A stretch of DNA of 10,588 nucleotides from an uncultured Treponema sp. (GCA_946538875.1 CAMNHD010000030.1:1-10588), one strand, 5' to 3'; shown: positions 1-7,981, counted from the stretch's first letter. Translations and numbers: made by a program. The notes: a model not told the origin generated them from the letters alone.

Positions 1-98
1 ATACAGCAAATCCCGCGGGCTCAGTGTTTTGTTCCCACGGAGCAGGATTTGTGGTTGACTGGAAAGATGTGGATTCCTATAAGCATATAAAGGGCTAG
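1..98 (+). CDS. C-terminal end of a probable EF-G/TetM-like translational GTPase (partial)
   Basis: An open frame enters from the left edge (first whole codon at 3) and stops at TAG 96-98, giving 31 residues. The visible tail contains GSVFCSHGAGF, then VVDWKDVDSYKHIKG. I associate an 'FC-x-HGAGF-x-V-x-W-x-x-V-x-x-Y-x-H' ending with clostridial and treponemal members of the tetracycline-resistance ribosomal-protection/EF-G-like GTPase group, where it forms the extreme C-terminus. GTPase motifs lie outside the window, so the family call rests on this tail only. The gene converges on the carB-dapF fusion, with 120 bases of GC-rich repeat between the two stop codons. Tetracycline resistance should not be inferred from this fragment, since many relatives are housekeeping or uncharacterised. 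Confidence 0.5.
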   Translation, partial: TANPAGSVFCSHGAGFVVDWKDVDSYKHIKG

Positions 99-200
99 GG
101 TATGGAACACCTGCGCAGCAGCCGACCGCAACGTAGTGAGGACGGTGAGCGGAAGCGAAGTGTGGAACACCCGACCGCCGCAAAGCGGCGGGAGCCCCCG
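99..200. repeat. GC-rich intergenic repeat with strong hairpin between convergent genes
   Basis: This block fills the gap between two convergent genes. TGGAACACC occurs twice (103-111 and 162-170), and GCCGACCG/CCCGACCG near 121 and 170 gives a loose direct repeat. A perfect 7-bp stem, CCGCCGC (175-181) and GCGGCGG (185-191) with loop AAA, lies next to the fusion gene's end. Neither strand has a T-run straight after the hairpin, so it is not a canonical intrinsic terminator, though it may act as a bidirectional barrier. Its base composition is clearly more GC-rich than the neighbouring genes. It resembles interspersed intergenic repeats I associate with treponeme genomes (recollection only). 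Confidence 0.5.
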
Positions 201-218
201 TATCATAAAAATTGTTGT

Positions 219-3200
219 TTAAATTTCCACGTCGCCCTCGTAGCAGAGTTTTGTGTTTCCGGTAAGAAAAACAGTTTCACCAGTGTAGCGTACAGAAAGC
301 AGTCCACCCCGGACTTCTACAGAGATGTCCTGGTCAACGGGGCAGAAGCCGTTCAGCACGGAGATAACTGTTGCCGCACAGGCTCCTGTACCACAGGCCA
401 AAGTTTCGCCGTTGCCTCTTTCCCAAGTGCGGAGCTTTAACTCGTTTGGTCCGACCACGCGGACAAATTCCACATTTGTTTTTTGCGGAAAGTTTTTATG
501 GGTTTCAATTTTAGGACCGAGCTCGGAAACCTTTTCCTTGTCCACGAATTTGCTGAACAGGACACAGTGCGGGTTGCCGATTCCCACGCACGAAACTGTA
601 AGGCTTTGCTTTTCAACGATGAGTTCTGCGTTGAGCACAGCCTTGAAGTCTTTGCCTGGAACCTGCACTTGAGGAAGTGTCACTGGGATTTCTTCCGCTG
701 AGAAAGTCGGACGCCCCATGTTGACTGTTACAGAACTCACTTTGCCGTCCTGTTTGTAAAGCATGAGAGATTTTACTCCGGCTTCGGTTTCTATGGTGAT
801 TGTTTCAGTGGCGTCAGTTTTCTTTCCGTGTTTTTCCTGAATGCCGTTGATGTTGTTGTCGTAGAGATATTTTCCCACGCAACGGATAGCATTGCCTGCC
901 ATCTTGCCTTCAGTTCCGTCAAGGTTGAAGAAGCGCATTTTTGCATCTGCCTTTGAACTGCTTTCGATAAGGACCAGTGAGTCAGCTCCGATTCCTCCGT
1001 TCCTTCTGTCGCACAGCCGTACAGCAAGGCCGGCGGGATTGTTGACCGGCTGCTTCATTGCGTTGATGACAATGAAGTCGTTGCCTGTGGAATCCATCTT
1101 AGCAAAGTGGATTTTCTGTTTGCTGCTGCGCAGGTCATTTATGTTTACCAGTTCTACATTTTCTGCACTGTATTTGCTTCTGAGACAGTTTGCAATTGCA
1201 TTTGCGGTGTCGATTGCGGTGAGACACGGAATGTCGCGTTCCACTGCATGACGTCTCATCTTTACAGAGTCGGAGCGCGGGTTGCGGCCCTTTGCTGAGG
1301 TTGAGATTACATAGTCAATCTTGCCGGAGTCCAGAAGTGTAAGAAGGTTGTCGTCCGGGTTTTCATGAATCTTGTTTACAACGCTCACTTCCATTCCAAA
1401 GTCGCGGATTGTTTCCGCATTGCCTTCTGTTGCGTACAGCTTGAACCCCATGTCGTAGAATTTTCTAGCAAGGTCCGGGAGCTCAAAGCGGTCGCTCTTG
1501 CGCACGCTGAATAGAACTCCACCGCTGCGCTTCATGTTGTAGCCTGCGGCAATCAGTCCCTTGAATATAGCTTCCTCCATGGTGGAAGCAAGGCCAAGAA
1601 CTTCCCCGGTAGACTTCATTTCCGGACCAAGATGGGTGTCAACATCCATCAGTTTTTCAAAACTGAAAACAGGAACTTTGACTGCAAAGTATGGAGGGGT
1701 GCGGTAAAGGTCCACGCCGTAGCCAAAGTCCTTTACTCTTCCGCCGAGCATTGCGCGTGTGGCAAGTTCCACCATAGGTACGCCGGTTACTTTGCTGATG
1801 TAGGGGACTGTGCGGCTGGAGCGGGGATTTACCTCTATGATGTAAAGGTCATTGTTGTAGATGAGGTACTGAATGTTTACCAGGCCGCGTGTGCCAAGCG
1901 CAAGAGCAAGCCGTCTGCTCTGAGTGATAATCTTTTCGCGGATGATATCGTTCAGGTTCCAGCTTGGGTAGACAGCAATAGAGTCTCCGGAATGGATTCC
2001 TGTCCGTTCAATGTGTTCCATGATTCCCGGAATAAGAATGTCGTGTCCATCACAGATTGCGTCCACTTCCAGTTCTGTTCCCTGCATGTACTTGTCTATG
2101 AGAACAGGATTTTCAATTTCCTGCGACAGGATTATATTCATGTATTCCTTGACGTCTTCATCATTGAAAGCAATTATCATGTTCTGTCCGCCAAGTACAT
2201 AAGATGGACGGAGCAGGATGGGGTAACCGATTCTTTCTGCGGATTCCAAGGCTTCCTGGCATGTAAATACGGTTTCTCCCTTTGGCTTTTTTATTTCAAG
2301 ACGGTCACAGAGTTCTTCAAAACGTTCGCGGTCTTCTGCAATGTCAATTGAGTCTGCGCTGGTGCCTAGAATCCTTATGCCCTGTTCGTCAAGAAACTTT
2401 GTGAGTTTGATGGCGGTCTGTCCGCCAAAGGCAACAACAACTCCAATAGGGTGTTCTGTGTGGATTACGCTCATCACATCTTCTGGAGTGAGTGGTTCAA
2501 AATAGAGGCGGTCGCTGGTGTCAAAGTCTGTGGAGACAGTTTCAGGGTTATTGTTTATCGTGACTACATCGTAGCCAAGCTTTTTTAATGCCCAGACACA
2601 CTGGACGCTTGCGTAGTCGAATTCAATTCCCTGACCGATGCGGATTGGGCCAGAACCAAGAACAATAACTGTGCCCTTGCTGCCCTTGGATTTTTTGCTG
2701 CGCTTTAAAAGGAACTCTTCCGCTTCGTTCTGCATTGCCAGACCACCGGCGGTTTCGGCATAAGAGGCATAAAAGTAAGGAGTCGCCGCATTGAATTCGC
2801 CGGCACAGGTGTCAACCATTTTGTAAACTGCCGGAATATGCGCAAGTTTTCCTGCGGCCCTGAGTGATGCTGCTTTTTTTGCTTCCTTGACATTTCCGCT
2901 TGAGCCGACGATTGTAGCGCCTGTCAAAGACTCGATTACTTTGTCCGGGTAGCCATAATTCTTTGCGGCTTTGTAAAGTTCAATGTCCAGATTGGCCTTG
3001 CCAGCCTTTACAAGTGCAAACTGTTTTTCCATATCGGCAAGATTCTGCAGGTGCGCCAGGAACCAAAGGTCGATCTTAGTAATCTGGTGAATCTCTTCCT
3101 TGCTGAGGATTCCACGTTTAAGTGCCTGGAAAATAGCAAAGATTCTTTGGTCGGTGCATTCACCTACGCGGCGCTTTATATCCTGGTCGCTTTCCTCTTC

Positions 3201-4439
3201 AAATACCGGGAGATTGAGCGAGCTGACTCCAACTTCTGCTCCGCGTGCTGCCTTCATGATTGCCATTTCAAAGTTGTGGCCAATTGCCATAACTTCTCCA
3301 GTTGCCTTCATCTGTGTGCCTAGAGTCCTCTTTGCATAGACGAATTTGTCAAAGGGGAATTTAGGCATCTTTACAACAACATAGTCCAGCACTGGTTCAA
3401 AGCAGGCGGCAGTTTTTTGAGTGACCGCGTTAGGAATTTCGTCAAGTGTATAGCCAATTGCAATAAGGGTGGCAACTTTTGCTATCGGGTAACCTGTTGC
3501 CTTGGAGGCCAAAGCCGACGAGCGGGAAACTCTTGGGTTCACTTCTATGACTGCATATTCAAAACTGTCGGGGTTGAGCGCAAACTGGCAGTTGCATCCT
3601 CCTTCCATTTCCAGGGAACTGATGATGTTGAGTGCCGCTGAACGGAGCATCTGGTATTCCTTGTCGCTCAGGGTAACCGCAGGCGCTATGACGATAGAGT
3701 CTCCTGTGTGCACGCCGACGGGGTCAAAGTTTTCCATGGAGCAGACGGTAAGCACGTTGCCTGTGTGGTCGCGCACTACTTCAAATTCGATTTCCTTCCA
3801 ACCGCTTATGCATTTTTCCACCAGAATCTGATGAATCGGTGAGCGGTGGAGTCCGTTCTGTGCAATTTCTTCAAGTTCTTCGTGTGTGTTGGCAATTCCG
3901 CCACCGGTACCGCCTAGAGTAAATGCGGGGCGCACAATCACCGGATAAGAGATTTCGTTGTCGGCAAAGGCAAGGGCATCTTCCAGTGTGGTTACGACTT
4001 TGGACGGTATGCAGGGCTCACCGATTGATTCCATTGTATCTTTGAAGAGCTGACGGTCTTCTGCCTTGTCGATTGTCTCAGGTTTTGCTCCCAACAGACG
4101 GACCCCATGACTTTTCAAAAATCCGCTTTTTGCAAGTTCCATGCACAAAGTAAGTCCGGTCTGTCCGCCAAGAGAGGAAAGTATGCTGTCCGGTTTTTCC
4201 TTTTCGATAATCCGCTGAATTGTTTCAGGAATCAAAGGTTCAATGTAGATAGCGTCTGCCATAGTGTGGTCGGTCATAAGAGTTGCTGGGTTGGAGTTTA
4301 CAAGGACAACTTCCAGTCCCTGCTCCTTAAGTGCCTTGCATGCCTGACTTCCGGCATAGTCAAATTCCGCAGCCTGCCCAATGATAATCGGACCGGAACC
4401 AATAACCATAACTTTGTGAATATCCTTATTTAAAGGCAT
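219..4439 (-). CDS. carB: Carbamoyl-phosphate synthase large subunit fused to a diaminopimelate epimerase domain
   Basis: Continuous 1406-residue frame from ATG 4439 to TAA 219; an AGGAGGT Shine-Dalgarno (4445-4451) sits 5 bases upstream. Residues 1-about 1100 are full-length CarB, which makes carbamoyl phosphate from glutamine-derived ammonia, bicarbonate and two ATP. The first ATP-grasp half has GGTGGGIA near 176-183 and VNPRVSRSSALASKATGYP near 300-318; the second half begins near 590 with GSGPIRIGQGIEFDYAS and has RPSYVLGG near 744-751; an MGS-like allosteric domain spans about 965-1095. Its style (TAACFEPVLDYVVVK) is clostridial. Residues 1109-1406 form a complete DapF fold (LL-DAP to meso-DAP): GNDF, RNGGIGADSL, GNPHC, TNVEF and ERGNGETLACGTGACAA are all present. 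The second catalytic cysteine is kept (C1349), but the first is Ala1181 in KMAGNAIRC (codon GCA at 897-899). No stop, frameshift or ribosome-binding site lies at the junction. Whether the DapF part is active is unknown. carA is not in the window. Confidence 0.93.
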   Translation of the reverse strand: MPLNKDIHKVMVIGSGPIIIGQAAEFDYAGSQACKALKEQGLEVVLVNSNPATLMTDHTMADAIYIEPLIPETIQRIIEKEKPDSILSSLGGQTGLTLCMELAKSGFLKSHGVRLLGAKPETIDKAEDRQLFKDTMESIGEPCIPSKVVTTLEDALAFADNEISYPVIVRPAFTLGGTGGGIANTHEELEEIAQNGLHRSPIHQILVEKCISGWKEIEFEVVRDHTGNVLTVCSMENFDPVGVHTGDSIVIAPAVTLSDKEYQMLRSAALNIISSLEMEGGCNCQFALNPDSFEYAVIEVNPRVSRSSALASKATGYPIAKVATLIAIGYTLDEIPNAVTQKTAACFEPVLDYVVVKMPKFPFDKFVYAKRTLGTQMKATGEVMAIGHNFEMAIMKAARGAEVGVSSLNLPVFEEESDQDIKRRVGECTDQRIFAIFQALKRGILSKEEIHQITKIDLWFLAHLQNLADMEKQFALVKAGKANLDIELYKAAKNYGYPDKVIESLTGATIVGSSGNVKEAKKAASLRAAGKLAHIPAVYKMVDTCAGEFNAATPYFYASYAETAGGLAMQNEAEEFLLKRSKKSKGSKGTVIVLGSGPIRIGQGIEFDYASVQCVWALKKLGYDVVTINNNPETVSTDFDTSDRLYFEPLTPEDVMSVIHTEHPIGVVVAFGGQTAIKLTKFLDEQGIRILGTSADSIDIAEDRERFEELCDRLEIKKPKGETVFTCQEALESAERIGYPILLRPSYVLGGQNMIIAFNDEDVKEYMNIILSQEIENPVLIDKYMQGTELEVDAICDGHDILIPGIMEHIERTGIHSGDSIAVYPSWNLNDIIREKIITQSRRLALALGTRGLVNIQYLIYNNDLYIIEVNPRSSRTVPYISKVTGVPMVELATRAMLGGRVKDFGYGVDLYRTPPYFAVKVPVFSFEKLMDVDTHLGPEMKSTGEVLGLASTMEEAIFKGLIAAGYNMKRSGGVLFSVRKSDRFELPDLARKFYDMGFKLYATEGNAETIRDFGMEVSVVNKIHENPDDNLLTLLDSGKIDYVISTSAKGRNPRSDSVKMRRHAVERDIPCLTAIDTANAIANCLRSKYSAENVELVNINDLRSSKQKIHFAKMDSTGNDFIVINAMKQPVNNPAGLAVRLCDRRNGGIGADSLVLIESSSKADAKMRFFNLDGTEGKMAGNAIRCVGKYLYDNNINGIQEKHGKKTDATETITIETEAGVKSLMLYKQDGKVSSVTVNMGRPTFSAEEIPVTLPQVQVPGKDFKAVLNAELIVEKQSLTVSCVGIGNPHCVLFSKFVDKEKVSELGPKIETHKNFPQKTNVEFVRVVGPNELKLRTWERGNGETLACGTGACAATVISVLNGFCPVDQDISVEVRGGLLSVRYTGETVFLTGNTKLCYEGDVEI

Positions 4440-4459
4440 ATCCTACCTCCTGAACGCGC

Positions 4460-4489
4460 AAAAAAAAAGGACAACTAAAAAGTTGTCCC
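4460..4489 (-). terminator. Intrinsic terminator in the 5' UTR of carB-dapF (probable attenuator)
   Basis: On the minus strand a perfect 8-bp stem, GGACAACT (4488-4481), loop TTTT (4480-4477), AGTTGTCC (4476-4469), is followed at once by nine Ts (4468-4460). It ends only 9 bases before the Shine-Dalgarno of the fusion gene and downstream of the only good promoter in the gap. Transcripts of carB-dapF from that promoter must therefore read through it. A copy-like segment, GGGGAACTTTTTTTAGT (4511-4495), sits just upstream and can pair imperfectly with the 3' arm, a possible competing structure. Confidence 0.85.
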
Positions 4490-4495
4490 GATTGA

Positions 4496-4570
4496 CTAAA
4501 AAAAGTTCCCCACGCAAAAAAGCAAAATTGGTGAGGCAGTTAGAATGTGAGCAATTTTTGTAACCTGCAT
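4496..4570 (-). CDS. Candidate 24-codon leader peptide before the carB-dapF attenuator
   Basis: ATG at 4570-4568 opens a 24-residue frame (MQVTKIAHILTA..., ending VGNFF) that stops at TAG 4498-4496, seven bases before the terminator stem. The last codons run through T6 and T7 tracts. The ATG is 11 bases downstream of the predicted -10 box, so the transcript would be nearly leaderless and there is no Shine-Dalgarno. A ribosome at the stop codon would cover the 5' arm of the terminator. Length, position and T-rich content resemble the E. coli pyrBI leader arrangement. An ORF this short can arise by chance, so it is a candidate only. Confidence 0.35.
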   Translation of the reverse strand: MQVTKIAHILTASPILLFCVGNFF

Positions 4571-4575
4571 TCTAA
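4524..4575 (-). promoter_or_regulatory. Leader RNA with two crossing helices upstream of carB-dapF
   Basis: Helix A pairs TTAGAATG and CATTCTAA (plus-strand positions 4540-4547 and 4568-4575), 8 bp. Helix B pairs AAAATTG and CAATTTT (4524-4530 and 4552-4558), 7 bp. The order of the strands means the two cannot nest: they form either a pseudoknot or two alternative states. Helix A would start at about the predicted transcription start. The region fits no riboswitch class or T-box that I recognise. Confidence 0.4.
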
Positions 4576-4581
4576 AACCAA

Positions 4582-4610
4582 ACTATAGCATTTTATTGTT
4601 TCTTTGTAAA
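4582..4610 (-). promoter_or_regulatory. Promoter for the carB-dapF leader
   Basis: On the minus strand, -35 TTTACA (4610-4605), a 17-base spacer, then -10 TATAGT (4587-4582) preceded by TGC, an extended -10. The expected start is near 4575. It lies in the AT-rich gap after the end of the upstream carB, so the fusion gene can be transcribed on its own. Confidence 0.65.
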
Positions 4611-4636
4611 GAAGTGTTTTTTTTCAAACAGAAAGC

Positions 4637-4685
4637 AGTTCCTGCATGAGGGGGAAGTCTCCCCCTCGCTCCATCCGCAGGAACT
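4637..4685 (-). terminator. Compound hairpin at the end of the free-standing carB, containing a GGGGAAG palindromic repeat
   Basis: Outer stem AGTTCCTGC (4637-4645) pairs with GCAGGAACT (4677-4685), 9 bp, and overlaps the carB stop codon TAG. An inner stem, GAGGGGG (4648-4654) with CCCCCTC (4661-4667), stacks inside it. On the minus strand the structure is followed by GCTTTCTGTTTG, a poor U-tract, so it may be a weak terminator or an RNA-stabilising 3' end. The inner part belongs to the palindrome family also seen near 7963 and 10119. Confidence 0.55.
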
Positions 4686-7600
4686 ATTGTATCATTGCAT
4701 GGTATTCCTGAAGGGATTTGACTCCGCCTTCTCCTCCGAGACCGTTCTTTACGGAAGCGATTCCCTGGACGGCTGCGAGTGCACCTGCAATAGTTGTGAT
4801 GTATGACACCTTGTACTTGAGACAAGCCTTGCGGATTGTCTTTCTGTCTTCGGCATAGTTGCGCTGGGCCTTAGGGGTGTTGATTACCAGACAGACTTCC
4901 TTGTTCATAATCATGTCGATTACGTCCGGGCGTCCACCGCCAATCTTGTTCACAACATCGCACTTGATACCGTTTTCGTTGTAGAAGTCGGCGGTACCCT
5001 GTGTCGCGACAAGAGTGAATCCAAGATCCTTGAGAGTCTTTCCAATTGAGAGAACCTGGTCCTTGAGAGTGTCTTTTGCACTAAGGCTGATAAGAACCTT
5101 TTTGTTTTCCCAGGCGGAAGGTGCGTGAGGAAGTGGTGAACCGGAAGCCTCCTGTGCCTTGTAGAACGCAAGCGGGAAGCTTTCGGCAAGACCAAGAACT
5201 TCACCGGTGGAGCGCATCTCGGGTCCAAGAATCGGATCGACCCCTGGGAAGCGTGCCCATGGAAGAACAGCCTCCTTTGCGCCGTGATAAGGAATCACTT
5301 TGTCCTTCAGACCAAGAGATTCAAGGGATTCGCCGAGCATCATGCGGGTGGCAAGACGTGCCATCTGAGTGTCGCACACCTTGGACACAAGCGGAACTGT
5401 GCGGGAAGCGCGCGGGTTGGCTTCAATCACATAGACCTTTCCGTCTTCAATCGCGTACTGCATGTTCATCAGGCCGCAGACATGAAGGTTCTCGGCAATT
5501 TTCTTGGTGTATTCCTTGATTGTCTGGAGATTGTCCTTCGGAATGTTCACGGGCGGAAGGACACATGCGCTGTCTCCGGAGTGGATGCCTGCAAGCTCCA
5601 CGTGTTCCATGACCGCAGGAATGTAAACGTGAGTAGAGTCTGCCAAAGCGTCTGCTTCGCATTCAAGGGCATTTTTCAGGAAGCGGTCAATAAGCAGAGG
5701 TCTGTCCGGAGTTACACCGACAGCCTTTTCCACATATTCCTTAAGGTTCTTTTCGTCGTAGATGACTTCCATTCCGCGGCCACCCAACACAAATGAAGGA
5801 CGGATCATAATCGGGTAGCCGATTTTGTCGGCGATTGCCTTGGCTTCGTCAAAGTCGACTGCCATTCCGCTCTCAGGCATCGGGATGTTGAGATTGTCCA
5901 TCATTTTGCGGAAGAGGTCGCGGTCCTCTGCGATGTCGATTGAGTCGATTGAAGTGCCAAGGATGTTGACACCGTTTTCCTGAAGCTCACGTGCGATGTT
6001 GAGCGGTGTCTGTCCGCCGAACTGAACGATGACTCCGAACGGCTTTTCCTTTTCATAAATCTGAAGCACATCTTCTGTGGTGACTGGTTCGAAGTAGAGT
6101 TTGTCGCTTGTGTCGTAGTCTGTGGAAACGGTCTCCGGGTTGCAGTTCACTATGATTGTCTCGTAACCCAGCTCCTTGAGCTGCATTGCCGCATGACAGC
6201 AGCAGTAGTCGAACTCGATTCCCTGACCGATTCTGTTTGGACCACCGCCCAGAATCATAATCTTCTTTTTGTTGTTGGTTGCAGTGGATTTGTCCTCTGC
6301 ATTGTATGTTGAATAGTAATAGTTTGCGTTTTCAACTCCGCTTACCGGAACCGCAAGCCAGCCTTCCTTGACGCCAAGTTCTCTGCGGCGGTCGCGGATA
6401 GCCTTTTCGCTCACCTTCAGAATCTTTGAAAGATACTTGTCGCTGAAGCCGTCCTTCTTTGCCTGAATCAGAAGATTGTCGGCTGGAAGACGTCCCGGTG
6501 TCTTGAGCATTTCTTCCTCAAGCTCCACAAGTTCTTTCATCTGCTGGAGGAAGTATTCCTTTACAAAAGTGATTTCGTGCAGTTTCTGGACGGATACTCC
6601 CTTGCGTAAAGCCTCGTACAGCTGGAAGTATCTTTCGCTGGAAGGAGTCTTGAGCAGCTCGCAGAGTTCCTCGGCAGACTTTTTGTTGAAGTCCTTTGCA
6701 AAGCCAAGACCTGAGCGGCCGTTTTCCAGACCGCGGATTGCCTTCTGGAAAGTTTCCTTGAATGTCTTACCGATGGCCATGACCTCACCGACTGCCTTCA
6801 TCGAAGTGCCCAGTGAATCCTCGGCGCCACGGAATTTCTCAAAGGCCCAGCGGGCGAACTTAAGCACAACATAGTCTCCGTCAGGAGCTCCGCCCGGAGT
6901 GTATTTGTCAAGAGTTCTGTCCCTCCAGTAAGGAATCTCGTCCAGTGTAAGGCCGGAAGCAAGTTTTGCTGAAATAAGTGCAATCGGGAAACCTGTGGCC
7001 TTTGAAGCAAGTGCTGATGAGCGTGATGTACGCGGGTTGATTTCGATAATAACAACTTCGCCTGTTTTGGGATTATGTGCAAACTGAACGTTTGTTCCAC
7101 CGATAACACCGATTGATTCTACAATCTTGAAAGCCATAGTCTTGAGTTTTTCCTCAAGTGCCTTGTCGATGGTCATAAAAGGTGCTGAGCAGAATGAGTC
7201 ACCTGTATGAACGCCCACAGCGTCGATGTTTTCTATAAAGCAGATGGCGACCATCTGGTTCTTTGAGTCGCGTACAACTTCTACCTCAAGTTCTTCCCAA
7301 CCAAGAATGCTTTGTTCGATAAGGCATTGGTGGGTCATTGAAAGGTCAAGTCCGTTGGAAACAATATTGCGGAGTTCCTCCACGTTGTAGCAGAAGCCGC
7401 CTCCCTGACCGCCCATAGTGTAGGCAGGACGGACTACAACCGGAAAGCCGATGTCTGCGGCAATTTTTTCGGCACCTTCAACTGTGTGGCAGATGTCGCT
7501 CTTAGGAGTTGCTATACCAAGCTTCTGCATTGTCTCTTTGAAAATCTCACGGTCTTCGCCGCGCTCAATCGCTTCAAGGTTCACACCGATAACCTTTACG

Positions 7601-7932
7601 CCGTACTTGTCAAGCACACCGGCTTTATTGAGCTCACAGGCAAGGTTCAGACCTGTCTGACCGCCAAGGTTCGGAAGCAGGGCATCAGGACGTTCTTTTT
7701 CGATAATCTGTGCAAGACGTTCCACATTGAGCGGTTCAATGTAAGTTGCATCCGCCATCACCGGGTCAGTCATAATCGTAGCCGGGTTGGAGTTCACCAG
7801 TACAATCTTGTAACCCTGTTCGCGCAGGGCCTTGCAAGCCTGGGTTCCCGAATAGTCAAATTCGCAGGCCTGACCAATAACAATCGGACCTGAACCGATA
7901 ATCAAAACCTTGTTGATGTCGCTTCTCTTCAT
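4684..7932 (-). CDS. carB: Carbamoyl-phosphate synthase large subunit (free-standing)
   Basis: 1082 residues, close to the usual CarB length of about 1070. Start ATG 7932 is supported by AAGGAG (7944-7939) 6 bases upstream. It makes carbamoyl phosphate for pyrimidine and arginine synthesis together with a glutaminase subunit (CarA), not seen here. First ATP-grasp half: GQGGGF at 175-180, VEVVRDSKNQ near 217-226, EINPRTSRSSALASKATGFP at 297-316. Second half: GGGPNRIGQGIEFDY at 562-576, RPSFVLGGRGMEV at 711-723, EANPRASRTVP at 837-847. The MGS-like allosteric domain (about 942-1082) keeps KYKVSYITT; K1041 aligns with the E. coli lysine 993 implicated in nucleotide effector binding. The stretch DKYTPGGAPDGDYVVLKFARWAFEKF (342-367) is of the kind I associate with Bacteroidetes CarB, unlike the fused paralogue. 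CYCC-like cysteine clustering occurs at 576-579 (YCCC). Both genes point the same way, 244 bases apart, but each appears to have its own promoter and attenuator. Confidence 0.95.
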   Translation of the reverse strand: MKRSDINKVLIIGSGPIVIGQACEFDYSGTQACKALREQGYKIVLVNSNPATIMTDPVMADATYIEPLNVERLAQIIEKERPDALLPNLGGQTGLNLACELNKAGVLDKYGVKVIGVNLEAIERGEDREIFKETMQKLGIATPKSDICHTVEGAEKIAADIGFPVVVRPAYTMGGQGGGFCYNVEELRNIVSNGLDLSMTHQCLIEQSILGWEELEVEVVRDSKNQMVAICFIENIDAVGVHTGDSFCSAPFMTIDKALEEKLKTMAFKIVESIGVIGGTNVQFAHNPKTGEVVIIEINPRTSRSSALASKATGFPIALISAKLASGLTLDEIPYWRDRTLDKYTPGGAPDGDYVVLKFARWAFEKFRGAEDSLGTSMKAVGEVMAIGKTFKETFQKAIRGLENGRSGLGFAKDFNKKSAEELCELLKTPSSERYFQLYEALRKGVSVQKLHEITFVKEYFLQQMKELVELEEEMLKTPGRLPADNLLIQAKKDGFSDKYLSKILKVSEKAIRDRRRELGVKEGWLAVPVSGVENANYYYSTYNAEDKSTATNNKKKIMILGGGPNRIGQGIEFDYCCCHAAMQLKELGYETIIVNCNPETVSTDYDTSDKLYFEPVTTEDVLQIYEKEKPFGVIVQFGGQTPLNIARELQENGVNILGTSIDSIDIAEDRDLFRKMMDNLNIPMPESGMAVDFDEAKAIADKIGYPIMIRPSFVLGGRGMEVIYDEKNLKEYVEKAVGVTPDRPLLIDRFLKNALECEADALADSTHVYIPAVMEHVELAGIHSGDSACVLPPVNIPKDNLQTIKEYTKKIAENLHVCGLMNMQYAIEDGKVYVIEANPRASRTVPLVSKVCDTQMARLATRMMLGESLESLGLKDKVIPYHGAKEAVLPWARFPGVDPILGPEMRSTGEVLGLAESFPLAFYKAQEASGSPLPHAPSAWENKKVLISLSAKDTLKDQVLSIGKTLKDLGFTLVATQGTADFYNENGIKCDVVNKIGGGRPDVIDMIMNKEVCLVINTPKAQRNYAEDRKTIRKACLKYKVSYITTIAGALAAVQGIASVKNGLGGEGGVKSLQEYHAMIQ

Positions 7933-7962
7933 ATATAACTCCTTACAAAAACCAATTTTTTA

Positions 7963-7981
7963 GGGGGAAGCCTCTTTCCCC
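7963..7981. repeat. GGGGAAG palindromic repeat in the carB 5' UTR
   Basis: GGGGAA (7964-7969) pairs with TTCCCC (7976-7981) across GCCTCT. The element lies between the leader terminator and the carB Shine-Dalgarno. A GC-rich flank continues to about 8026 (GGTCACAGCCCC..., ...GGAGCCGCTCC). It could influence translation of the read-through transcript. It is related in core sequence to the palindromes near 4650 and 10119. Confidence 0.45.

Noticed and set aside
219..1115. A separate dapF gene with its own start near 1097-1115
   Set aside because: The candidate ATG before DSTGNDF has no ribosome-binding site and the frame is continuous with CarB.
1632..2351. 239-codon plus-strand open frame opposite the carB-dapF gene
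   Set aside because: It is antisense to highly conserved CarB sequence and its content follows from the CarB codons.
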